11,483 nucleotides of DNA from Oehlia diaphana (GCA_003833135.1 QZLH01001183.1:7354-18836), one strand, 5' to 3'; counted from the stretch's first letter, positions 1-8,361 are shown. Notes: generated from the letters alone by a model not told the origin. Numbers and translations: made by a program.

Positions 1-126
1 ATCTGATTTTATATTATTTTTATCTGATTTTATATTATTTTTATCTGATTTTATATTATTTTTATCTGATTTTATATTATTTTTATCTGATTTTATATTA
101 TTTTTATCTGAATTTTATATGATTAT
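1..126. repeat. 21-bp tandem repeat, truncated by window edge
   Basis: Five exact units of 21 bp (ATCTG followed by a T/A-only stretch) start at 1, 22, 43, 64 and 85. A sixth, diverged unit starts at 106. The array begins at base 1, so its true length is unknown. The exactness of the units suggests recent expansion or homogenisation. No coding role is visible. Confidence 0.93.
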
Positions 127-967
127 TATTCAATTTAAAATATTTTTGTGATTATTATTATTATAATTTGGATCAAATCTAAATAAATTTATGAAAGCCT
201 AATATGGTGCATCAAATTACATAAAATACCAAATGGAATTATAGCAGCAGTTACAAAATATTTTATTATTTTAAATATAAAAAGGTAATACATAAATAAT
301 AGATAAACTAAAAATTAATAAAAATGTGATGGATCCCATTTCAAAAGATATCCATTAAACATTAAGTACCATATCCTAATAGATGATTACACAGTGCTCT
401 TTAGTTGAGTCCGTTCTAAAGCTTTCTAATCACGCTTTCACTAATAGCATATTAACATCTAGCTACTAGGGTGCATACCTAACAGAATGACAACACCTGC
501 TGCTAAGAAGTAAGGACCATTTCACCTATAGTAAAAAAAATAAAAAAATGAAATACAAAATAAAAGATTAGAATTAATGTTAAATAAAAGTGACTTAATA
601 AGACACTTATTAATAACTGTAATGGATAAATAATACGCTTTTCCAATATTTTAAGACGTAGTAAAGATAGTCTCTGTCTACAAACTGAAATGGATAGTCA
701 TACGTGATTTTTTTGAAGGAGAGATTAAAGATACTTTAAAATATTAATCTGTATTAAAGAAAAAGTAGTAGTATATTAAAAAATAATAAAGTTAGTAATT
801 ATTAATGGCGTGTAGTTAGCTAATAAATAAAGTAAACATAAAAAGTTAACAGAATAATAAAAATAATTAGTAAATTGAAAAGAAAGTAATATTATTATAA
901 TACCTGATAATAAACAATGCAAAGAATTCATTATTAGAACGCAAAAAAAAAAATATTAAAAAATATA
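127..967. other. Gene-free AT-rich spacer
   Basis: I see no supportable gene here. Bases 360-530 and 640-720 are less A/T-monotonous than their surroundings and hold only tiny open stretches. These include a 20-codon hydrophobic one on the - strand at 459-521, and an eight-codon ATG frame on the + strand at 486-512 that runs into a GTAAGG donor-like site. None can be joined into a convincing spliced gene. Confidence 0.5.
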
Positions 968-1090
968 TAAGGCCAAAAAAATAAAATTATTCGTTTCTCA
1001 TGAAAAAAAATTGCTAAATTTGATCTGGCTGCCAGAAAAAAAATTTATTTTTCAAAAAAATTTAGCTGATTCCTTAGATAATGATTGGTT

Positions 1091-1453
1091 CTTTACTAAA
1101 AATGGTTAATTTTTTGAAATGATTTTGTAATAATTTTAACATACTACAAAAATACATTTAATACATCAAAATGTTTTTGTTATAATTTTGTCATTATTTT
1201 GTAATTATATTGTATCTAGGTCTATAAAAATAACTTAAAATAATATCACAATAATTTTTTAATGTTTTTGCTATTATTTTATTATTATAATATAGTTAAC
1301 TTTGATATTATTTTAATATGTTAATCGCAAAAATACCTCAAAAATATATTGATATATTTTAAAAATTTTACAAAATAATTGCACAATTATTTTGAAAGCC
1401 ACTGTATCTAGGTCTATAAAAATATTTCAAAAAATTGGCTATTTTTAGTAAAG
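1091..1453. mobile_element. 363-bp TIR element nested inside copy A
   Basis: A second, different miniature inverted-repeat element sits inside copy A. Its first 30 bases (starting CTTTACTAAAAATGG) match the reverse complement of its last 30 (starting CTTTACTAAAAATAG) at 27 positions. TT flanks it on both sides (1089-1090 and 1454-1455). The empty site survives in copy B, where the same context carries a single TT (as AA on the + strand at 4181-4182). The insertion boundaries are therefore read from the sequence rather than guessed. The element has no open reading frame. A 2-bp TT duplication does not fit a superfamily I can name with confidence. Confidence 0.85.
1211..1424. repeat. Direct repeat pair inside the nested element
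   Basis: A 22-bp sequence beginning TGTATCTAGGTCTATAAAAA occurs at 1211-1232 and again at 1403-1424 in the same orientation, 192 bp apart. Similarity extends weakly upstream (ATTATTTTG precedes both). An 11-bp inverted pair with a two-base centre (1371-1394) lies just before the second copy. This fits an internal duplication in the nested element, or a further insertion within it. Confidence 0.7.
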
Positions 1454-1633
1454 TTGATTTAATAAATTTTTTTGCCCAGGTTACCGGGTGAAAAAAAATT
1501 TTATTTTTTTATAATTATGATTGGTCAAAACCAAAATCACATGACTAAATAAAATAAATTTTTTTATCTTTTTGTAACATTTACATGACCCGTCTGGTCA
1601 TGAGAAATAAACAATTTTATTTACTTGGCCTAA

Positions 1634-2832
1634 TAGATCATTTTGTGATGTGTGCAAGCATTGCCATGCTGCAAGAATTTATATAACATCACTTCAGCAG
1701 AGAATTTTATTACCAGAACTTAAGAATTACAATATTTACTAAGGAAGTACTGAAGTGGCTTTTTAAAAAATTGTTAAAAAATATAATAAAAAGGGTATGC
1801 AAATATTTTAGTGTTTAAAAATTATTATTATAATACATATAATGCAAAAATTTTAAATGAAAATAAAAAGTAATAATAAATATTTAATAAAGAAAAAATA
1901 TAATAAGAAAAGTTTTGATTTTATTATATTATGAAAATTTTAATATTATTTTTACAATTAATTTTTCATCTAATTTTAATAATCAGTTGTATATTTAACT
2001 TATACAATTTATGATCAAAATATAAATCAATTTGACTGCAAAATTTATATAATGATCTGAACAAAATTAGAGATTTTTTATAGTATCATTTATTCTAATT
2101 TAAAAATTGCAGGCAAATTTATTTGCAATATGGTTTAAAGATTATATTTATTTTAAATATATTTTAATAAAATTGTAAATATATTTTAAATATAATATGA
2201 TATCAGAAGTCTATACTTGACAATCACATAATTTTATTTAGCTGATTCTATATCATATAATCTAAAATTCAGCTAATAAAAAACTGGAATTTCTTATATA
2301 AAGTACTAATAAAATATGGATTTTAAAAATTTTTTATTACAAACAAAATAAAACATAAAAAAAAGTAAATTTCAGCAATAAATTGCAACTACCATTTTAT
2401 AAAAGTTATACATTAATAAAAATTTTTTTTTAAAAAATTACATTTAATTTGTATTATAATAATTTGGACTGATATTATCATAATGTATGAAATTTACCCA
2501 AATTATCATAAGTTCTGGCCAACATATTTTGTTTCAAATTTAGGCTGATTATATAAAAATTATATAATTTCAAATGCTTATATCTTTTTAAAACTCCAGA
2601 TATTTAATATAAAAGTCATAATGAATTTTTAATCAAAAATACCTTTTTTTGCTGAAACTTAAAAAATCATTTTTTATAAATATCTTAACATCAAATTGAT
2701 GAACTTTTTTTTTATTTTATAGTCTATTTAGCTCTATAATTAAAAAAAATATTCATCAAAATTGGACTACTAGATATTACGAAAAATGATTTTTAAGTCC
2801 TTAAAAATAGGCCAATTTGTTAAAAGTGTGAC
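1634..2832. other. Gene-free AT-rich spacer
   Basis: No gene or RNA is recognisable. The stretch is A/T-rich throughout, with short chance palindromes such as the 9-bp-arm hairpin at 2548-2568. No terminal-repeat element boundaries could be defined here. Confidence 0.6.
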
Positions 2833-2840
2833 TTGAACTG

Positions 2841-3044
2841 TAGGGTTTCTCAAAATCAAATCAAATCAAATATAAGACTAATTTGAATTTGTTGAATCAA
2901 ATCAAATTCAAACCAAATTCAAATTAAATTCAAATCAAATATCAAATATTTGTCAAATTGATCACTTAAATTAAAAAATTTTCAAATTAAATCAAATTAA
3001 ATTTAAATCAAATATCAAATGTCAAATCAAACTGCAAAATCCTA
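2841..3044. mobile_element. CAAAT-rich mini-element, copy 1 (hAT-like)
   Basis: This short non-autonomous element starts TAGGGTTTCTCA. Its right end, reverse-complemented, reads TAGGATTTTGCA, matching 9 of 12 positions. The flanks TTGAACTG (2833-2840) and TTGGATTG (3045-3052) agree at 6 of 8 positions, and both differences are transitions, which fits an aged 8-bp target duplication. The interior is a degenerate run of TCAAAT/TTCAAAT units. It is alignable with the copy at 3398-3567, including the shared interior block ACTAATTTGAATTTGTTGAA. The hAT assignment rests only on the 8-bp duplication and the TAGGG-type end. Confidence 0.7.
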
Positions 3045-3052
3045 TTGGATTG

Positions 3053-3389
3053 CACAATACTAAAAAGTTCTCAGAAGTCTGTGTAAAATTAGTTTATTAT
3101 CTATAATATATAATCAAATAGAGAAAATTAAATTTTATTTTTTTTTGATAGCATTAATGATGTTTGGTTTTGGAATGCTTCTATCTTTAAATGTAAGGGA
3201 GTACTTCGCTGAATATGTAAAGTATAATCAATTTTATCATATATGAAATATTACTTGAGAATAGCTGTAATTATTAATATAGAGACAGTTGGGTAATAAT
3301 TTTAGCTTTTCTCTTATTTATAATTTTTTGGAAGATTATTTATTCTTGTATTTTTTAGTTTTGCATTTTGTTATAGTACTTTAGAAATA
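3053..3389. other. Spacer between the two CAAAT-rich elements
   Basis: No gene, terminal repeat or structured RNA is recognisable in this stretch. It is ordinary AT-rich sequence separating the two hAT-like copies. Confidence 0.5.
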
Positions 3390-3397
3390 CTGAATAT

Positions 3398-3567
3398 TAG
3401 GGTTCCTCAAATCAAATCAAATCAAATATGAGACTAATTTGAATTTGTTGAATCAAATCAAATTTAAATCAAATTCAAATCAAATTAAATTAAGCTGATT
3501 TGAATTTATCAAATTCAAATCAAATTCAAATCAAATGTCAAATGTCAAATCAAATTGCAGAACCTTA
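3398..3567. mobile_element. CAAAT-rich mini-element, copy 2 (hAT-like)
   Basis: This is the same family and orientation as 2841-3044, but 170 bp long. The left end is TAGGGTTCCTCA and the reverse-complemented right end is TAAGGTTCTGCA, matching 9 of 12 positions. The flanks CTGAATAT (3390-3397) and CTGAATGT (3568-3575) agree at 7 of 8 positions, again an 8-bp target duplication. Length variation between the copies lies in the internal CAAAT array. There is no coding capacity. Confidence 0.75.
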
Positions 3568-3575
3568 CTGAATGT

Positions 3576-3996
3576 TTTTCTAATACTTATCAGCAAAAAT
3601 TAATAAAATTCAAGCTTAAGTTTTGTTGAAACAAAAATGTAACTTATGACCTATTTTAGAGATATCTTAAGTCTTAACTTTTTACATAGATCTTCTTTTA
3701 AAAATCTGATTGGTAATTTGATAGAGTTTATCTCAAAGAATAAAGTTATAAGTTTATTTTTTCTAAATTGTATTTTTTTAAGGAATTGAAAGATTTTTAA
3801 ATATTACATTTTTATTGTCAAGTATAAATTTCTGATGCCATACTTTTATAGAATTAATTATAAGAAATAATTTATTTATTATATATGCAATATTATTACA
3901 ATTATGTAATATTTAAATTTAATAAAATACTATATATTATTATATTATTTATTATATATATTACAAAAGTTTAAATAAAAAAAATTTTCACAATTA
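3576..3996. other. Gene-free AT-rich spacer
   Basis: I see no gene, RNA or further element. The segment becomes almost pure A/T at 3850-3995, next to the insertion point of the following transposon copy. Confidence 0.55.
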
Positions 3997-3999
3997 TAA

Positions 4000-4301
4000 G
4001 GCTAAATAAATAAAATTATTTGTTTCTCATAATCAGACAGATGACAGATCATATAAATATTACAAAAAGATAAAAAAATTTATTTTATTTATTCATATGA
4101 TTTTAGTTTTGACCAATCATAATCATAAAAAAATATTTTTTTTTTCCATCCAATAACCCAAGCATAAAATTTATTAAATCAACTAATCATCTTCTAGGAA
4201 TCGGTTAAATTTTTTTGAAAAATAAATTTTTTTTTCTGGGTGACTGGATCAAATTTAACAAACTTTTTTTATGAGAAACGAATAATTTTATTTCTTTAGC
4301 C
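4000..4301. mobile_element. TIR element copy B (PIF/Harbinger-like MITE), uninterrupted
   Basis: The left end GGCTAAATAAATAAAATT and the reverse complement of the right end GGCTAAAGAAATAAAATT match at 29 of the first 31 positions, continuing to TTTCTCAT. TAA flanks both sides (3997-3999 and 4302-4304). The - strand of this copy aligns with the + strand of copy A (971-1630), apart from the 363-bp insertion there. Together the two copies define the family as about 300 bp long with no reading frame. The terminal repeats here match better than those of copy A. Confidence 0.88.
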
Positions 4302-4304
4302 TAA

Positions 4305-4620
4305 TGAAAAAATACAACTTATTTTTATTTTTTATTATATTAAATATAGAATTTTTATATAAAATAATTATTATCAAAATAAAAAAAAAAAATTTAATAA
4401 AAAAATACTAAAATTCCTTTTATAAATTTTTTTTTACTTAAATATAAATATACCAGTTAATCTATTTATTTATTAGATAAAGATAACTTAGAAGTTTATT
4501 TAATATTTATTTTTATTTAGTAAAATAACAAAAATTATAGTTAATTTAATATTTAATATATAGAACAAATAAAACTTAATAAAGAAGATAAAAATTGAAA
4601 TGTAATTGAAAAGTTTTAAC
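4305..4620. other. Gene-free AT-rich spacer
   Basis: Nearly pure A/T with homopolymer runs. No gene, RNA or bounded repeat is visible. Confidence 0.6.
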
Positions 4621-4811
4621 TAATTTTTAAAATTGTGTATTTTAATTTTTAAAAATTAGGTATAGTTATATGGGAATGGAATTAGAATTAGATTAGATTT
4701 AGAATATAATTTAAATTAAGATTAAGATATAGGATTAAAGTTAGGATTAGAATATGAAATTTAAGTTAAAATTAAAATATATAAATAATTGTATTGATTT
4801 AATTAATTTTA
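4621..4811. repeat. C-free, G-bearing degenerate ATTAG tract
   Basis: There is not one C on the + strand over 191 bases, while about 26 G are present. The core at 4671-4760 is a degenerate array of AGAATTAG, GATTAG and GGATTA-like units. Such complete strand asymmetry points to a decayed G-containing microsatellite. The units resemble telomere-type repeats only loosely, and no exact telomeric array is present. Confidence 0.7.
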
Positions 4812-5290
4812 CATTCAATTTAATTTAATTGATAAGATTTAAATGCAAATTATAATTATATATTTTATTTTTTTTATTGTTATATTAATACATTTTTAAA
4901 AAAAAATTAAATATAAATTTTAAGAAAGTGATTTAATTCAGATTATTTAACCTAAGGAATAAGTTAGAAAAACTCATTAATAAAATATATAAATATATCA
5001 ATAAAATAATAATAATAAAATAAAAAACTGCTAAAAATTTAAATTATATTTTTTTTTTAATTACTTTAATTTTAAATATTTTTATATAATATAAAATTTA
5101 CTAATTTTTTTTCCTAAATAAGTATATATCTGAATTAAGTTATTAATAATGAATCTATAAAATTAAAAAATTGTTTTTTTATTTAAAATAAATTTATATA
5201 CACCAAATGACTATATAAAAACAAATAAAAAATATATAGTTATATATAAAAAAAAAATAAAAATAAAAATAAAAATTAAAAATAAAATGG
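4812..5290. other. Gene-free AT-rich 3' flank of the gene
   Basis: A/T-dominated spacer with a run of A-rich AAAAATA-type units around 5250-5286. The nearest canonical AATAAA on the - strand downstream of the gene's stop codon that I can see is at 5178-5183, about 210 bases away. It could serve as its polyadenylation signal. Confidence 0.45.
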
Positions 5291-5322
5291 ATTGATTTTT
5301 AAATAATCAATTAAAAATCAAT
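5291..5322. repeat. Perfect 12-bp inverted repeat, 3' of the gene
   Basis: The arms ATTGATTTTTAA (5291-5302) and TTAAAAATCAAT (5311-5322) are perfectly complementary around an 8-base loop. The hairpin lies about 70 bases beyond the stop codon of the - strand gene, so it would probably fall in its 3' untranslated region or termination zone. It is AT-only apart from one G and one C, so a chance origin in this composition is possible. Confidence 0.6.
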
Positions 5323-5393
5323 ACCTATAGAAATACAGTAAATAAAAATATTTCCAAAAAAATTAAATATTTAATAAAATACTGTGAAAAGAT

Positions 5394-6556
5394 TTAAGAT
5401 CCAGTCCATCTTCCACCTGCTGAAAATGCAGATGGTGGTTTACTAATTCTATTTGATCTGGTTGTATAAGTTTTAGCATGAATTTTTAGTTGTGAAGGAT
5501 CATGATTTTTTACAATTCTTTTCTTTTTTCTTTCAGCATTATTTTGTCTCTTTGTGATTTTTCTTCTAGAATTCTTATTAGACAATTGAATAGGTTTTTT
5601 AATATTATTATCTTTAGATTTATTATTGCTGGATAATGAAACTGGTTTTTTAGTATTATCATCTTTGGATTTATCATTTTTGAATTTATCATCTTTAAAT
5701 TTATCATTTTTGAATTTATCATCTTTAAATTTATCATTCTTGAATTTATCATTGCTGGGCAATGAGATTAGTTTTTTAGTAACATCATCTTTGGATTTAT
5801 CAATACTGGTTAATGAGATTGGTTTTTTAATATCATCATCCTTGGATTTATCATTGCTGGATAATGAGATTGGTTTTTTAATATCTTCAATAATTTTACC
5901 ATTATTGAATAAATGGAATGGATTTTTAATATCTTGATTTTTGCTAGCCACAGAATTTGGTTCCAATAATTGTATTTTTTCTTTATCATATTTAAATTCT
6001 ACTGCCAGACTCCTAACCCTGAAATCTTGCTTATTAGAATTGAAATTCAAGTCAGAGATAGATGAATTTTTAGATAAAGTTGAGAAACCTAAAAAATGAA
6101 CAATAAAAATATTATAATATCAAAACAATCACACATTAATTTTAAACAAAAAATTCTTTTTTAAAAGTTAATTTTATCAAAGTGTAAAATAAATTTACCA
6201 GTATTTAAGCAATCATCATTTGAACTTTTGATTTGTGAGTTTGTTTTAATATTTGTATTATGACCTGATTTAATTGGTTTAATCTTTTTTTGTTCAAGTT
6301 TCATAGTTTCATTATTGTCAGTTAAGTTTGTTGAATAGTTTGAAGTTGCTGATTTTCCAAACATTTCTCGATTATAATCAGAACAATTCGTAGAACATTT
6401 AGTATAATGAGGAGATATTTCATGCTGAGTCAATATATTTGAGTTATTAGTATTTTCAGAAATAAAAGCGGCATCGGCAAGTAGGTGTAAAGGATTTTGT
6501 GTCGTAGAGGTTAAAGAAAAAATTTCAATATCATAAAGATAATTTGTGTCTGCCAT
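5394..6556 (-). CDS. Two-exon gene for a repeat-rich, basic, probably nuclear protein
   Basis: Function is not recognised. Exon 1 runs 6556-6199 and exon 2 runs 6088-5394 (TAA at 5394-5396). The join (ACT-G / GT-TTC) keeps the frame across a Gly codon and gives 350 residues. The ATG at 6556 sits in a good context (AAAAATGG). Residues 1-170 are Asn/Ser/Thr/Lys-rich with one hydrophobic stretch, NPLHLLADAAF, near 21-31. Residues ~171-292 form about six units of a 17-residue repeat around D-I-K-K-P-I-S-L...S-N-D-K-S-K-D. Unit four is extended by tandem D-K-F-K-D/N pentads (about 232-262). Residues 294-313 are strongly basic (R-R-K-I-T-K-R...K-K-K-R), a likely nuclear localisation signal. The C-terminus has R-S-N-R-I-S-K-P-P. 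No signal peptide, membrane segment or catalytic motif is visible. Nuclear location is inference. A lineage-specific disordered protein is the simplest reading. Confidence 0.8.
5571..5936 (-). repeat. Coding 51-bp repeat array with 15-bp minisatellite core
   Basis: The DNA encodes about six copies of a 51-bp unit. At 5661-5750 it collapses into 15-bp units alternating DKFKD and DKFKN, which forms a 30-bp higher-order repeat. All units are multiples of three, so gain or loss of copies preserves the reading frame. The array makes the antisense strand look open too (Leu/Ser-rich frame at 5626-5937), which is a shadow. Confidence 0.85.
6089..6198 (-). other. Intron of the two-exon gene (110 bp)
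   Basis: On the - strand the donor is CTG|GTAAAT (GT at 6198-6197). The acceptor is a T-rich tract ending TTTTTTAG|G (AG at 6090-6089). The intron is phase 1 and removing it keeps one frame. Reading through the donor instead hits a stop 12 codons later, and exon 2 has no ATG near its 5' end. Both facts support splicing. Confidence 0.85.
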
Positions 6557-7106
6557 TTTTGGGAAAAAAGCTTATCGATTGAAAAAAAAGGTATTTGATT
6601 AATAATCCCGAGTCCCCTTTTATAAAATCTACCCTATAAAAAATGAGGTTTAAATAGATTTAAAATAATAATAGTTTTTTTTACCCCAAAATTTTATTGT
6701 ATTTGATAAATAGTAACGTATATAGAAGTTAGTTGTACAAAATTTTTTGAATCGGCCAATCATTTACCTTTATTGAACTCGGTTAAAAATAATAATCGAA
6801 TTTTTTTTAAAAAGGACCTCAGAAATCATTATATTCACTTTATTAAAAAATGCGAAACAAATTTATGCAACATTTCATCTTTATACGTAAATTTTATATT
6901 CGTATAACCTTTCAAATTTTATTAAAAAAGAAAAAAAACTTTGTTCAATGAAGCAATCAATATATTTTTATCAATTAAATGATTTTTTACTACAAACACA
7001 ATGAGTTATAACTTGCATTGTTAATCAAAACTTTTATGTCTTAGTGTCATTTCTTTATGAATGAAATGGCTAAAAAATATCATATGAAAATTTTCAAACG
7101 TAACAT
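6557..7106. other. Upstream region of the gene
   Basis: This is the presumed promoter region of the - strand gene. The only recognisable element is a CCAAT pentamer on the + strand at 6756-6760 (ATTGG on the gene strand), about 200 bases upstream of the ATG. Its role is unproven. No reading frame or RNA gene is visible. Confidence 0.35.
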
Positions 7107-7198
7107 AAATGGGCGCAGTAGAAGTCAAAGGAGATACCGAATGTTCAGGATCGGCGACCTGTTTGTTTACAAAGTGCAGGATGTTGTTACCTTTCTAA
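7107..7198. other. GC-rich island with short open frames on both strands
   Basis: About 48% G+C over 7111-7191, against mostly A/T neighbours. On the + strand an ATG at 7109 opens 29 codons to TAA at 7196-7198. On the - strand about 58 codons are open, from just after a TGTTAG acceptor-like site at ~7195-7200 down past 7107. Neither frame has a recognisable domain, and neither can be extended convincingly by splicing. It could be a short exon, a conserved regulatory block or a gene remnant. Confidence 0.35.
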
Positions 7199-8210
7199 CA
7201 CAAATAATGTATTTGTTTATTTATTAATCAAAGTTTAAAACTTATAAAAAAGTTCTCTCATCATAAATTAACAAGATCGATTTATGGCCTTTTCCTCCCT
7301 CTTTTTCAATTGATGAACCTTATTCGAGATTATTACTACGATTCGTGAGTTTCATATATCAAATCAAATCCATCAAACTTTTTTTTTTTTCATATAAAGA
7401 ATATATTTATATGCTTTAATTTCATCATATAAAAGAAATCTCTTTGTCATTTAATACAAAGTATATGCTGTACAAGGGAAAATTGATGATTAGATATTTC
7501 ATCCCAAAGATAGATGAGCTCATTCTTTTCAGCCATTAATTTATCTCACGTTTACGATATTACTGTGGGCGCAAGTTGATAAATATAATTTTATCTTTGA
7601 TCACGCATTTAAAGAAAGGGTTGGAAATTGGAATTCTTCTTTGCACTTGTCTTTAGAATGAGTTGAAATTTGTTAAATTTTTAAAAAATTTTCTTAATAT
7701 AGTTAATTTTTAATAAAAAGAAATATTTTTAGTATAATCACGTATTAAAGAAACGTGGTAAAAAAGTCCTCCAAAATGGTTTGTTTCACAAAGATTTATA
7801 TGACATTTATGGTAAATAAAGAAATGGGATTCCCTAAAATTCTAAATAATTATTTGGGGTATTCCTACCAAAGTATCAAATTTCACCCTTAAAAAGAGTG
7901 ACACTGATGATGTGACCCAAATCCCAAGTTAAGAATTTACGCTTGGCCCAACGTAATTTGCGTAATAAATTGCAAATCTTCATGTGTAAATGGGGGCTCA
8001 GATCATATGTTATTTTCATTTTATAAATCTTGTATGATTTAAAATTATTATAATCATTATTTATTATCTTTATTATAATTTTCAGAATAAAAAAATAAAT
8101 AATATAGTAATTGATATTTCAATCACACTTTATTCACTGGTGATTTTCTTCATTCTTGTTCCATGACGAGGGGAACTTTCCCTTTTTTTTTATATATATA
8201 CCTTTTCCCA
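7199..8210. other. Gene-free region
   Basis: No gene, tRNA or bounded element is identified. A small inverted repeat (TTACGC ... GCGTAA, 7937-7965) is present. Composition is mixed and less homopolymeric than the left part of the window. Confidence 0.5.
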
Positions 8211-8347
8211 AATGCCATTTTCCTAATATATCATTTCCTGAAGTCAATTTTGTTTGAATGCCCATTTAACTGGATCATTTCCTGAAAATTCAATTTCTAA
8301 AATGCCAATTTTCTGAGTGAATTCCTGAAGTCCAATTTCTTGAATAT
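8211..8347 (+). repeat. Degenerate ~44-bp tandem repeat
   Basis: The motif CCTGAAG/A recurs at 8237, 8281 and 8324 (spacing 44 and 43). The linked motif AATGCC(C)ATTT recurs at 8211, 8257 and 8301 (spacing 46 and 44). About three diverged units can be aligned. The array is followed by a long T run (about 8347-8361). Confidence 0.65.
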
Positions 8348-8361
8348 TTTTTTTTTTTTTT

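Larger units (their letters stand above)
971..1630. mobile_element. TIR element copy A (PIF/Harbinger-like MITE), interrupted
   Basis: This is a non-autonomous DNA transposon. The left end at 971 (GGCCAAAAAAATAAAATT) and the reverse complement of the right end at 1630 (GGCCAAGTAAATAAAATT) match at 28 of the first 33 positions, continuing to TTTCTCATGA. TAA directly flanks both ends (968-970 and 1631-1633), a 3-bp duplication of the kind made by PIF/Harbinger transposases. Copy B at 4000-4301 matches it along its length in the opposite orientation. Removing the nested element and its TT duplication (1091-1455) leaves 295 bp, close to the 302 bp of copy B. There is no transposase frame inside, so it would have been moved in trans. 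The superfamily is inferred from duplication length and terminal GGC only. Confidence 0.85.

Noticed and set aside
1..126. CRISPR-like array
   Set aside because: The repeat is a plain 21-bp tandem without spacers, in eukaryotic-type DNA.
2548..2568. 9-bp-arm palindrome
   Set aside because: It is A/T only, and such hairpins are expected by chance in this composition.
4671..4760. Telomere array
   Set aside because: Units are irregular (AGAATTAG, GATTAG, GGATTA) and no exact TTAGGG-type run is present. Called a degenerate C-free tract instead.
5510..5752. Open - strand frame of Met-Ile-Asn-Lys repeats
   Set aside because: It is a shifted-frame shadow of the same repeat array, kept open by the 15-bp periodicity.
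5626..5937. Open + strand frame rich in Leu, Ser and Asn
   Set aside because: It is the antisense shadow of the coding repeat array. Its repeats mirror the DKFKD/DKSKD units of the real - strand exon.
6048..6050. TTG as the start codon of an independent second gene
   Set aside because: The frame continues upstream to a proper splice acceptor and joins exon 1 in phase. A TTG start in a eukaryotic gene is unlikely.
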